A stretch of DNA of 10,290 nt from CAZVIK01 sp964627045 (GCA_964627045.1 CAZVIK010000146.1:1-10290), one strand, 5' to 3'; positions 1 through 6,661 are shown, counted from the first letter of the stretch. Notes: generated by a model not told the origin, from the sequence alone. Numbers and translations are program-made.

Positions 1-303
1 CATATCGTGCGGCCAGAAGAACAGGGTCATATCGGAAAAGGTGGTGTTCTCCGCTTTCCAATCGACGTAGTCGGGTCCGGTGAACGGATAGCTTCCGGGC
101 GCAGCTTCGGTTTCGTAAAGGCGCACAAGCTGCTGGGGGTCACGGTAGGGAAGCGGGCGCAGGAGCACGGCCTCGATGATGCTGAAGATGGCGGTGTTCA
201 CGCCAATGCCGGCGGCGAGGGTCAGCGTGGCGAAGATGGTGAACCCCCGCGAAGCGAGCAAACCCCGGGTAGCGTAGCGGAAGTCTTTCAAGAGTGCGCG
301 CAT
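1..303 (-). CDS. ADOP-type ABC transporter permease, N-terminal fragment (3' end outside window)
   Basis: The minus-strand frame opens with ATG at 303-301 and stays open for 101 codons to the window edge, so only the N-terminus is present. Visible in order: a cytoplasmic start MRALLKDFRYATRGLLASRG, a first membrane segment at about residues 20-42 (FTIFATLTLAAGIGVNTAIF), then LLRPLPYRDP at about 47-56 and FTGPDYVDW. These are the hallmarks of the acidobacterial duplicated orphan permeases (ADOP), MacB/FtsX-like proteins that usually run to about 800 residues, with a periplasmic MacB core domain after the first helix and two FtsX permease domains. They act in the inner membrane; their substrates are mostly unknown. 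No clear Shine-Dalgarno precedes the start. The gene lies 54 bp downstream of the 210-residue secreted protein gene and is probably the last or a late gene of the same operon. Family assignment is strong; function is not known. Confidence 0.87.
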   Translation of the reverse strand, partial: MRALLKDFRYATRGLLASRGFTIFATLTLAAGIGVNTAIFSIIEAVLLRPLPYRDPQQLVRLYETEAAPGSYPFTGPDYVDWKAENTTFSDMTLFFWPHDM

Positions 304-357
304 GGGCCTATTAGCTACTACGCATGCGGAGGCCCGAGTGTCTCGAAAATCTTCGTC

Positions 358-990
358 CTACTCGCGCGGCGTGGGCGGATCGCTGGGGCGGCGCAGGGTG
401 GGGACCTTCTTCTTCTGCTCGGCCTCTTTCTTGTCCGCCGCCTTTCTTTCTTCGACCTCTTCGGTGCGCATGGCGGCTTCCCGTTCGGAGCGCTCCTTTT
501 GTTCGCGGACAGCCAACTCGGCGGCGCGGCTCTTCAGGTCCCGCTGCGCAAGTTCGAGGGAATCTTCGGTGGTCAGGATGGCCTGTTCCAAGACGAACTG
601 GTATTGGGAAGAGTCCTTGGGAGGATCGTCCGCAATCCGGGCGAGCACGGCGAGCATCTGCTTTTCCCCGTCGGCGACGGCCTGGAGGCCGGTGTCGAGA
701 GGCACGCGGCGGCTTAGGGCGTCGTCGGAGACCGTGTCGATGGCGTCGATGATCTTGGTGTACTCGTCGAGGACCTCGTGGATCATGGCGCTGCGGCCGG
801 TCTTCTCTTTGGCCAGCAATTGCTCGATAATCGCGATGCGCTCCCGGGCGAAGCCGATGTAGAGGACCAGCCGTTTGTTCGGCTCCTGTTCGAGGCGGAG
901 TTGATCGACCTCGGCTGCGGAAAGGAAGTCGCGGCGCGCGGCCGACAGGGGCAACGCCGCCAGACAAATCAGAGCAAGCCACAGGCGCAC
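358..990 (-). CDS. Secreted helical protein of unknown function with charged C-terminal coiled coil (210 aa)
   Basis: I do not recognise this family. The start is GTG at 990-988, chosen because an excellent ribosome binding site (AAGGAGGAG at 1004-996) sits 5 bases upstream. The first 18 residues (MRLWLALICLAALPLSAA) form a signal peptide, so the product should be exported. The mature part is predicted by eye to be almost all helical. From about residue 145 to 200 it is very rich in Glu, Lys, Arg and Ala, like a coiled coil, and it ends in a Pro/Arg/Glu tail (RRPSDPPTPRE). It contains no cysteine beyond the signal peptide and no enzyme motif that I can see. It lies 15 bp downstream of the 146-residue secreted protein gene and 54 bp upstream of the ADOP permease gene, so it is probably co-transcribed with both. 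An envelope structural or adaptor role is an inference from context only. Confidence 0.85.
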   Translation of the reverse strand: MRLWLALICLAALPLSAARRDFLSAAEVDQLRLEQEPNKRLVLYIGFARERIAIIEQLLAKEKTGRSAMIHEVLDEYTKIIDAIDTVSDDALSRRVPLDTGLQAVADGEKQMLAVLARIADDPPKDSSQYQFVLEQAILTTEDSLELAQRDLKSRAAELAVREQKERSEREAAMRTEEVEERKAADKKEAEQKKKVPTLRRPSDPPTPRE

Positions 991-995
991 GGTTT

Positions 996-1004
996 CTCCT
1001 CCTT
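996..1004 (-). promoter_or_regulatory. Strong Shine-Dalgarno for the 210-aa secreted protein
   Basis: The minus-strand sequence AAGGAGGAG lies 5 bases before the GTG start at 990. It nearly fills the 15-bp gap after the preceding stop codon (1008-1006). It is the best ribosome binding site in the window and decides the GTG start of the downstream gene. Confidence 0.85.
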
Positions 1005-1005
1005 C

Positions 1006-1446
1006 CTACTTTTTCGGGGCCATGATGCGTTGCAGCACCTCGTCGTGAAGGCGGCGAAGGTGGTCCGCCAGCGGAGCCAGCGTCTCGCGCTGTTCGAAAT
1101 CGAGCGTGCTGCGAAATCCCTCCGTGTTCTTGATGATCCCGCGCAGTTTGACTTCGAGGTTCTTATACTGGCGGGAATTGCGGGGGGTCTTGCCGGTCTG
1201 ATTCAGAGAGGCGTAGGCGAGATCGACGGACTCGCGGAGTTCCTTGAGCGCGGCCTGGGCGGCAGGCCAGTCGTTCGTTTTTCCAGCGGCGGAGGCGAGG
1301 CGGACCTGGGCCTCGGCGTTGTCCAACGCCAGACGCGCGCGGCGCTCCAGGTTGGGCTCGGCCTTGGCGCGCGTGAGGTCGGCGCGCAACGCTGTGGCCG
1401 TCGCCAGGGCGATCAGGAACACGGTGGCCTGGAAGTATCGCGTCAC
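1006..1446 (-). CDS. Small secreted helical protein of unknown function (146 aa)
   Basis: I do not recognise this family. The start is GTG at 1446-1444. It overlaps the TGA stop of the upstream TPR gene (1445-1443) in a GTGA arrangement typical of translational coupling. A purine-rich AAGGAGA lies upstream at 1463-1457, with a rather long spacing of about 11 bases. Residues 1-22 (MTRYFQATVFLIALATATAL) look like a signal peptide with cleavage near ALRA. The mature part of about 124 residues is Ala/Leu/Arg-rich and helical. It has an N-terminal helix pair (residues 28-75), a more polar middle (about 83-107) and a C-terminal helix ending in RIMAPKK. There are no cysteines or catalytic motifs. 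Its place between a TPR protein and another exported helical protein suggests a small periplasmic partner protein, but nothing in the sequence gives a biochemical role. Confidence 0.85.
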   Translation of the reverse strand: MTRYFQATVFLIALATATALRADLTRAKAEPNLERRARLALDNAEAQVRLASAAGKTNDWPAAQAALKELRESVDLAYASLNQTGKTPRNSRQYKNLEVKLRGIIKNTEGFRSTLDFEQRETLAPLADHLRRLHDEVLQRIMAPKK

Positions 1447-2561
1447 TTTCGATCGATCTCCTTCTTGAGGATGCGGGCGCGCTGGCGGGCCAGAAACTCT
1501 TCGTCGGGACTGCGGCCCTGGCTGAGCGAAAGGAATTTCTCGTAGGCGGCCAACGCCGCTTCCGGCTGTTTGGTCTTGTCCAGAACGATGGCGCGCAGGT
1601 AAAGGTGCCCGGGAAGCTCGGCTCCGAGCGCGCGAAGACGGTCGAGCGCGGAGAGGGTGCGCGGGTAGTCCTCCAGCAATACGAGCGTCGCGGCCAACTC
1701 GCTCCAGGCCTCGACGAAATCGGGTTTCGACTCGAGGGCGCGCACGAACTCGGCGGAGGCCGGGGCGTATTTCTTGAGTTCGCGCAACACGCGGCCGTAA
1801 GTTAGGCGCAGGCCGAGGTTGCCGGGTTCCTTGGCGAGCAACTGTTCGAGCAGGGGAGCGGCCTCGCCCGGGCGGCCGGCACGGATCGAAAGGACGGCGC
1901 GGCGTTCGAGGGCGGCCGGGTCGGCGGGGAACAGCACGTAAATCTCAAGGGCCTTTTCGGGGCGGCCGGCCGCTTCGAATTGCGAGGCGAGCTCGAGTTC
2001 GATGTCCTTGAGATCCGGGTCCAGGGAGGCGGCGCGCCTGTAGTCCGGGGCGGCTTCCTCCAGGCGGCCCAGGCGCGCGCGGGAACGGGCGAGGCCGAGG
2101 AGGGCGGGGACGGAGCCGGCGTCGAGCTTCAGGGCGTCCAGGTAGCGCGGCTCGGCCTTGGCGAAGTCGCCAGCGGCGAACAGCGCCTGTGCCAGGTAGA
2201 AAACGGGGCGGAACTCGGAGGGCTTCTGCCGGACGGCGTCCTCCAAGAGAGGGACCGCCGCGGCCGGCTGCTTCTGCCCCAGAAGAAGAACGCCCAGGTT
2301 CACCTCGGCCTCGTACAAGCCCGGCTTAAGCTCCAGAACCTTACGGTAGCCGGCGGCGGCTTCGGCTTCCCGGCCGAGAAGGCTGTCGGCCAGGGCGAGG
2401 TGGAAGCGAGCGGCGAAGTCGGCGGGGTCGGCTTCGACCGCTTTGGCGAACAATTGGGCGGCGGTGGCGTAGTCGCGCTCGTCGAGCGCCTTCAGTCCGT
2501 CCGGAACGGGGCCGGAGGCCTGCGCCAAGCTCACCCAGAGCAACGCCAAGGCTGCGAGCAT
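1443..2561 (-). CDS. Secreted tetratricopeptide-repeat (TPR) protein (372 aa)
   Basis: The protein begins with a hydrophobic stretch at residues 1-16 (MLAALALLWVSLAQAS) that reads as a signal peptide lacking basic residues, followed by mature sequence from about GPVPDGL. From residue 20 to about 355 it is built of 34-residue helical hairpins with TPR spacing. Clear units include DYATAAQLFAKAVEADPADF, REAEAAAGYRKVLELKPGLY, DFAKAEPRYLDALKLDAGSV, RLEEAAPDYRRAASLDPDLK and KYAPASAEFVRALESKPDFV, and I count about nine or ten. TPR arrays bind other proteins and commonly scaffold envelope complexes. The ATG at 2561 is the only start I can justify: no start codon lies in frame between it and a TAG stop at 2570-2568, although three in-frame Arg codons precede it. 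This is the first gene of the minus-strand operon and shares a 41-bp divergent promoter space with argS. The partner is unknown; the two small exported proteins downstream are the obvious candidates. Confidence 0.92.
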   Translation of the reverse strand: MLAALALLWVSLAQASGPVPDGLKALDERDYATAAQLFAKAVEADPADFAARFHLALADSLLGREAEAAAGYRKVLELKPGLYEAEVNLGVLLLGQKQPAAAVPLLEDAVRQKPSEFRPVFYLAQALFAAGDFAKAEPRYLDALKLDAGSVPALLGLARSRARLGRLEEAAPDYRRAASLDPDLKDIELELASQFEAAGRPEKALEIYVLFPADPAALERRAVLSIRAGRPGEAAPLLEQLLAKEPGNLGLRLTYGRVLRELKKYAPASAEFVRALESKPDFVEAWSELAATLVLLEDYPRTLSALDRLRALGAELPGHLYLRAIVLDKTKQPEAALAAYEKFLSLSQGRSPDEEFLARQRARILKKEIDRK

Positions 2562-2584
2562 ACGTCTTCTACCAGTCTACCGCC

Positions 2585-2593
2585 TGCTATACT
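2585..2593 (+). promoter_or_regulatory. Extended -10 promoter for argS (TGC-TATACT)
   Basis: TATACT at 2588-2593 is one base from the sigma70 -10 consensus and is preceded by the extended -10 dinucleotide TG at 2585-2586. No good -35 box is seen about 17 bp upstream, as is usual for extended -10 promoters. The expected transcription start, near 2600, is only about 3 bases before the argS GTG at 2603. The same TATA core reads TATAGC on the minus strand (2591-2586) and could also serve the TPR operon. Confidence 0.55.
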
Positions 2594-2602
2594 TCACTTC
2601 TT

Positions 2603-4549
2603 GTGTTCCATCTAGTCGAAAAACGCATCGCAGAGAGTGTCTCCGCGCACCTGAGCGTGCGCTACGGAACGGAAGCGGCGGCGGTTCTGGAACTGCCCAA
2701 GGAGCCGAGGTTCGGCGAACTGAGCCTGGTGTCGGCGTTCGGGCTGGCCAAACAGTTGAAGAAGGCGCCGCGGGCGATCGCCGCCGAGATCCTGGCCGAG
2801 ATGCCGAAGCCGGAAGGCGTGGCGACGATTGAGATCGCCGGCGGCGGGTTCCTCAACATGCGGCTGGACCGCGGCCGGTTCGGAGCGGCGCTGCTGGCGG
2901 CGGCGGAGGAGCCGGCGGCGACCGAAGGCGGCAAGATCATCGTCGAGCACACCAACATCAACCCGAACAAGGCGGCGCACATCGGGCACGTGCGCAACGC
3001 GGTGCTGGGGGACACGTTCGTGCGGATGCTGCGCGCGGCGGGACGCAGGGTCGAGGCGCAGAACTACATCGACAACACCGGCGTGCAGGTGGCCGACGTG
3101 GTGGTGGGGTTCCACTTCCTCGAAAAGAAGAGTCCAGCGGAGGTGGCGCAGCTGGCCGGAGAAGAGCGGTTCGATTACCTTTGCTGGGACCTGTACGCGC
3201 GCATCTCGCAACACTATCAGGGAAACGCCGAGGCGATGGCGTGGCGGCACCAGGCGTTGCATGCGATCGAGGCCGGCGAGGGCGAGTTGGCCGAGATGGC
3301 GCACGTCGTGGCCGACGCCATCGTTGGGTGCCACCTGAGGACGATGCTGCGGCTGGGCGTGGAATACGACGTGCTGCCGCGCGAAAGCGAGATCCTGCAC
3401 CTGCAATTCTGGGCCACCGCATTCGAACTGCTGAAGGAACGTAAGGCGATCTACTTCGAAACGCAAGGAAAGAACAACGGGTGCTGGGTGATGCCGGGCT
3501 CGGCGTTCACGGCGAACGAGGGAGAAGACGCCGACAAGGTGATCGTGCGCTCCAACGGCACGGTGACCTACGTGGGCAAAGACATCGCCTACCAGCTCTG
3601 GAAGTTCGGGCTGCTGGGAAAGGACTTCCACTACCGGCCGTGGATGCGGTATCCGAGCGGGCATGAGCTTTGGGCGACCACGGACGAACCGGCCGCCGGC
3701 GAGACGCCGCGATTCGGCGGCGGAGAGTGGGTGTATAACGTGATCGATTCCCGGCAAAGCTACTTGCAGGACGTGGTGGCGGCGGGACTGCGGGCGCTCG
3801 GGTATACGGAGCAGGCCGGGCGGTCGGTTCACTTCGCCTACGAGATGGTGGCGCTGTCGCCGCGCACCTGCGCGGAGCTCGGCATCGAACTCAGCGAAGA
3901 GGACAAGCGGCGCAGCCACGTGGAGGTCTCCGGGCGCAAAGGACTGGGCGTAAAGGCCGACGACCTGATCGACAAGCTGATCGAGAAGGCGCGCGAAGAG
4001 GTGGATTCGCGGCATCCGGAAGCCTCCGAGGAGGAGCGGGCGGAAGTGGCAAGCCAGATTGCGGTGGGCGCGCTGCGGTACTTCATGCTGAAGTACACGC
4101 GCAACGCCGTGATCGCCTTCGACATGCAGGAGGCGCTCAGCTTCGAGGGCGAAACCGGGCCGTACGTGCAGTACGCGGCGGTACGCGCGCGGAACATCTT
4201 GCGCAAGTTGACGGACGCCGGAGAGGCGCTGCCGGACTTCGCGCGCGAACTGGACCAGGCGGCCATGGCGCGCCAGCTTGCGTCGGAGGATTTCTGGCAG
4301 ATCGCGCTGGCAATCGCCAAGGCGGGCGGCGCGCTGAACCGGGCCATCGCGTCGGGTGAACCGAGCCACGTGGCCCGCTACGCCTTCCAGTTGGCGCAGG
4401 CGTTCAACAGCTTCTACCACGAGTATCCGGTGCTGCAAGAGCCGGACCGCGAGCGGCGCGTGTTCCTGCTGTGGCTGACGGATTATTTCCGGCGGCAACT
4501 CGAGGAGACGCTGGGGATTCTCGGGATCGCCGTGCCGCGGTACATGTAG
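2603..4549 (+). CDS. argS: Arginyl-tRNA synthetase
   Basis: This cytoplasmic class I enzyme charges tRNA-Arg with arginine using ATP. The length of 648 residues is slightly above the usual 550-600. Domains in order: an N-terminal ArgRS-specific tRNA-binding domain (about 1-90), the Rossmann catalytic core (about 108-470) and a helical DALR anticodon-binding domain (about 520-648, opening at GPYVQYAAVRARNILRK). The HIGH motif is intact at 126-129 within NPNKAAHIGHVRNAVLGD. The second signature is degenerate: EVSGRKGLGVKADDL at about 441-455, with SGRKG in place of KMSK, as is common in ArgRS. An extra stretch near 341-382 (DFHYRPWMRYPSGHELW and a Gly-rich turn) sits between the YVGKDIAYQ motif and the YNVIDSRQ strand. 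The GTG start is taken because no upstream in-frame start is available and the next Met is at residue 46. No Shine-Dalgarno precedes it, which fits a leaderless or near-leaderless mRNA. Confidence 0.97.
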   Translation: MFHLVEKRIAESVSAHLSVRYGTEAAAVLELPKEPRFGELSLVSAFGLAKQLKKAPRAIAAEILAEMPKPEGVATIEIAGGGFLNMRLDRGRFGAALLAAAEEPAATEGGKIIVEHTNINPNKAAHIGHVRNAVLGDTFVRMLRAAGRRVEAQNYIDNTGVQVADVVVGFHFLEKKSPAEVAQLAGEERFDYLCWDLYARISQHYQGNAEAMAWRHQALHAIEAGEGELAEMAHVVADAIVGCHLRTMLRLGVEYDVLPRESEILHLQFWATAFELLKERKAIYFETQGKNNGCWVMPGSAFTANEGEDADKVIVRSNGTVTYVGKDIAYQLWKFGLLGKDFHYRPWMRYPSGHELWATTDEPAAGETPRFGGGEWVYNVIDSRQSYLQDVVAAGLRALGYTEQAGRSVHFAYEMVALSPRTCAELGIELSEEDKRRSHVEVSGRKGLGVKADDLIDKLIEKAREEVDSRHPEASEEERAEVASQIAVGALRYFMLKYTRNAVIAFDMQEALSFEGETGPYVQYAAVRARNILRKLTDAGEALPDFARELDQAAMARQLASEDFWQIALAIAKAGGALNRAIASGEPSHVARYAFQLAQAFNSFYHEYPVLQEPDRERRVFLLWLTDYFRRQLEETLGILGIAVPRYM

Positions 4550-4557
4550 GCGGGCAA

Positions 4558-4574
4558 GGCGGCGATTGACCGCC
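4558..4574 (+). other. Short hairpin downstream of argS, overlapping the next promoter
   Basis: GGCGG (4558-4562) can pair with CCGCC (4570-4574) around a 7-base loop. It lies 8 bases after the argS stop codon. No T-run follows, and the 3' arm overlaps the -35 box of the next promoter, so I do not call it an intrinsic terminator. It could still give weak termination or be chance in GC-rich DNA. Confidence 0.3.
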
Positions 4575-4594
4575 GTGCGCCGTTGAAGTACGAT
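4566..4594 (+). promoter_or_regulatory. Sigma70-like promoter for the GH35-related gene
   Basis: TTGACC (4566-4571) and TACGAT (4589-4594) are separated by exactly 17 bp. Each box is one or two bases from the housekeeping consensus. The expected transcription start is near 4601, leaving a leader of about 60 bases before the ATG at 4663. The leader ends in GGGAGGA, a Shine-Dalgarno with unusually close spacing to the start. Confidence 0.6.
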
Positions 4595-4662
4595 CACACT
4601 TGCGACGACGCGGCCGGTGGCGCTCTGTCCGGCCTCCACGCGGGCGCCGTCCCGGGAGGACC

Positions 4663-6444
4663 ATGCGACGCAAACTCTTCGTTCCCGCTCTGCTCACCGT
4701 GTGTGCGGCGGCGCTGTCCGCACAGAGCGCGCCGGAGATTCCCCGCCTTCAAAAGCAGGGAACGGCGACCCAACTGATCGCCGGCGGGAAGCCGTTTCTG
4801 ATGCTGGCCGGGGAGCTGCTCAACAACACGGCCACCAGTCTCGAAAACATGAAGGACGTGTGGCCGCGGCTGGTTGCGGGGAATCTCAACTGCGCGCTGA
4901 TCGCCCTTTCCTGGGCCCAGGTGGAACCCGAAGAGGGCAAGTTCGACTTCGCGTTGGTGGACGGACTGATTCAGGAAGCGCGCCGGAACAACCTCAAGGT
5001 GGTCTTCCTGTGGTTCGGAAGCTGGAAAAACGGGACTTCGAGTTACGCCCCCTACTGGGTGAAGAAGGATTTCCAGAAGTACCCGCGGATACGGTTTCGC
5101 AACGGCAAGAGCATGGAGTTGCTAAGCACCTTCGGCGAGGCCACCCGCGACGCCGACGCGCGGGCGTTCCGGGCGCTGATGGGCCACATCCGCGAGGTGG
5201 ATTCGCGCGAACGTACCGTGGTGATGATGCAGGTGGAAAACGAGGTGGGTGTGCTGCGCGACCCGCGCGACCGCTCGGCCGCCGCCAACAAGGCCTTCGC
5301 CGGTCCCGTGCCGAAGGAGTTGATGGACTACCTGGTGAAACACAAGGACAGCCTGAATCCGGAGCTTCGCCAGGCGTGGGGAGCGCAGGGCTTCAGGACC
5401 AGCGGGACGTGGGAGCAGGTGTTCGGGCCGGGGCTGCCGGCGAACGTCGAGATCCCGATCCAGACCACCGTTCCGCCGATGACGCGCGAAGAGCAGGATG
5501 CGGCGTGGCGGCGCATGAACTGGCCGGTGGACGAGATCTTTATGGCGTGGCACTACGCGCGGTTCATCGGCAAGGTGATCGAGGAAGGGAAGGCCGAGTA
5601 CCCGATTCCGATGTTCGTGAACGGCTGGTTGCGGCAACCGAACATGGCCTGGCCTGGGACGTTTCCGAGCGGCGGGCCGCTGCCGCAGGTGCACGACATC
5701 TGGCGCGCCGGGGCGCCGGCGTGCGACTTTTTCGCTCCCGACATTTACGTGCCGAACTTCGCGGAGACCTGCGAAGAGTGGATGCAGAACGGGAATCCGT
5801 TGTTCATCCCGGAAACGGGCGCGAACCCGGCCAATGCGTTTCTCTCTGTCGCGCGCTACAACGCGATGGGATACTCGCCGTTCGGGATCGACCGCAGCAT
5901 CGCGGCGGATTCGCCGATCGCGGCGGCCTACCGGATGCTTGCCGATATGGCTCCGGCGATCGTGGCCAACCAGGGGAGGGGCACAATGACGTTCGCGCGG
6001 ATGCAGCCGGGCGACGCGCCGCAGAAGGTCAAACTGGGCAACTACACGCTGGAACTCAGCTACCTCGGCGCGGCGCGCGCTCCCATCGCACCGCAGCCCC
6101 CCGCGGCTGCCGGAGCGGCGGCTCCCCCAACTCCGGTCCAACCTCAGGCTCGGGGACCGGCCGGACCCGGCGGGCTGACGGCGTCGAACGAAGCGGCGGC
6201 GATCTTCATCGCCAACGGTCCGGATGAGTACTTCATGGCCGCGACCAACGGCCTGCGGATCGCGGTGACGCCTAACACGCCCGGGCCGGCGATGGTGGGA
6301 TTGGGGGACGTACAGGTGGGCCGGTTCGTGGACGGCCGATGGACCGTGGTTCGTCAGCTCGGGGGCGACGATACGGGCCAAGGCGAGATCCTTTCGCTGC
6401 GCGGAAACACCGTGCAGCGGGTGACCTTCTACCGTTACGAATAG
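4663..6444 (+). CDS. Secreted beta-galactosidase-like glycoside hydrolase (GH35 / DUF5597 type)
   Basis: The 593-residue product opens with a clear signal peptide (MRRKLFVPALLTVCAAALSA, cleavage near residue 20), so it acts in the periplasm or outside the cell. Residues about 30-400 form a clan GH-A TIM barrel. The start of strand 1 is GKPFLMLAGELLNN. The acid/base motif is MMQVENEVG, with Glu194 following Asn as expected, and a candidate nucleophile is Glu384 in LFIPETGANP. The pattern resembles GH35 enzymes that carry a C-terminal DUF5597 domain, a group that includes beta-galactosidases acting on plant polysaccharide side chains. The true substrate here is not known. The C-terminal beta domain is interrupted at about 473-510 by a Pro/Ala/Gly-rich low-complexity stretch. 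The ATG at 4663 is chosen over an upstream in-frame TTG at 4600 because the signal peptide and the GGAGGA site (4655-4660) fit it. The gene has its own promoter and no obvious operon partner. Confidence 0.85.
   Translation: MRRKLFVPALLTVCAAALSAQSAPEIPRLQKQGTATQLIAGGKPFLMLAGELLNNTATSLENMKDVWPRLVAGNLNCALIALSWAQVEPEEGKFDFALVDGLIQEARRNNLKVVFLWFGSWKNGTSSYAPYWVKKDFQKYPRIRFRNGKSMELLSTFGEATRDADARAFRALMGHIREVDSRERTVVMMQVENEVGVLRDPRDRSAAANKAFAGPVPKELMDYLVKHKDSLNPELRQAWGAQGFRTSGTWEQVFGPGLPANVEIPIQTTVPPMTREEQDAAWRRMNWPVDEIFMAWHYARFIGKVIEEGKAEYPIPMFVNGWLRQPNMAWPGTFPSGGPLPQVHDIWRAGAPACDFFAPDIYVPNFAETCEEWMQNGNPLFIPETGANPANAFLSVARYNAMGYSPFGIDRSIAADSPIAAAYRMLADMAPAIVANQGRGTMTFARMQPGDAPQKVKLGNYTLELSYLGAARAPIAPQPPAAAGAAAPPTPVQPQARGPAGPGGLTASNEAAAIFIANGPDEYFMAATNGLRIAVTPNTPGPAMVGLGDVQVGRFVDGRWTVVRQLGGDDTGQGEILSLRGNTVQRVTFYRYE
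6079..6192 (+). other. Pro/Ala/Gly-rich low-complexity insert within the glycoside hydrolase
   Basis: Codons 473-510 encode a run dominated by Pro, Ala, Gly and Gln (for example APQPPAAAGAAAPPTPVQPQ). It lies between two pieces that read as ordinary beta-strand sequence, TLELSYLG before and AAIFIANGPDEYFMA after. It looks like a flexible linker or an expanded surface loop, not a domain boundary with a new fold after it. The frame stays open and codon use stays GC-rich, so I see no frameshift. Confidence 0.7.
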
Positions 6445-6480
6445 CGCGCGTCGCGGAAAGCCGGGTGGTTGCGGTGGCGG

Positions 6481-6498
6481 TGTAACGGATCTGTAACA
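6481..6498 (+). repeat. TGTAAC direct repeat, 12-bp period
   Basis: TGTAAC occurs at 6481-6486 and again at 6493-6498, just upstream of a candidate promoter at 6515-6525. Spaced hexamer repeats at this distance are typical of sites for response regulators that bind as head-to-tail dimers, though known families usually show a 10-11 bp period. Regulator unknown; chance is possible. Confidence 0.35.
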
Positions 6499-6514
6499 CG
6501 GACCGCGCCGGCGG

Positions 6515-6525
6515 TGTGCTATCCT
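6515..6525 (+). promoter_or_regulatory. Candidate extended -10 promoter, distal (TGTGC-TATCCT)
   Basis: TATCCT at 6520-6525 is preceded by TGTGC, a full TRTGN extended -10 motif. No convincing -35 box is present. The expected start near 6532 would give the transporter mRNA a leader of about 165 bases. Confidence 0.45.
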
Positions 6526-6539
6526 GCGATGCAGTACCT

Positions 6540-6576
6540 GCCGGAAGAAGTCGGCCAGTCCTTTGGATACCCAAAG
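6540..6576 (+). other. Two adjacent short hairpins in the transporter leader
   Basis: GCCG (6540-6543) pairs with CGGC (6552-6555) around 8 bases. CTTTGG (6561-6566) pairs perfectly with CCAAAG (6571-6576) around the loop ATAC. A further pairing of GATGCA (6528-6533) with TGCATC (6599-6604) could close both into a three-way shape. I do not recognise a known riboswitch. The outer stem needs a transcript starting a few bases before the predicted start of the 6515-6525 promoter. Confidence 0.3.
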
Positions 6577-6652
6577 TAGCGAATGAGAGAGCGAGGAGTG
6601 CATCTGGAGTCTGAGAAGGCGCATTCGGCGCGCCGTGGTTGGTGTATGTCAC

Positions 6653-6661
6653 TGATATACA
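6653..6661 (+). promoter_or_regulatory. Candidate extended -10 promoter, proximal (TGA-TATACA)
   Basis: TATACA at 6656-6661 with TG at 6653-6654 matches an extended -10. The start would fall near 6668, about 15 bases before the ribosome binding site AGGAGG (6684-6689). It competes with the distal candidate at 6515-6525, and both could be used. Confidence 0.45.

Noticed and set aside
4558..4574. Intrinsic terminator for argS
   Set aside because: A 5-bp stem without a following T-run, overlapping the -35 box of the next gene's promoter; kept only as a weak hairpin.
2612..4639. A 675-codon open frame on the minus strand, fully antisense to argS
   Set aside because: Its translation is rich in Arg, His, Pro and Leu with no recognisable domain, as expected from the antisense of a GC-rich gene. 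ArgRS on the plus strand is certain.
4600..4662. Upstream TTG start giving the glycoside hydrolase 21 more residues
   Set aside because: The added residues are Arg/Gly-rich and would spoil the signal peptide. The TTG lies at the predicted transcription start, whereas the ATG at 4663 has a GGAGGA just before it.
4617..6227. A 536-codon plus-strand frame overlapping the glycoside hydrolase gene
   Set aside because: The product is Gly/Arg/Ala-rich and without motifs, while the overlapping frame has a signal peptide, catalytic motifs and a ribosome binding site.
6529..6579. A 16-residue reading frame (MQYLPEEVGQSFGYPK) in the transporter leader, ending just after the perfect hairpin
   Set aside because: No ribosome binding site precedes it, and its ATG is at or before the predicted transcription start. 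It would matter only if a leader-peptide attenuator were shown.
5122..6624. A 500-codon minus-strand frame opposite the glycoside hydrolase gene and into the intergenic region
   Set aside because: Arg/His/Pro-rich with no domain or ribosome binding site; an antisense shadow of GC-rich codons.
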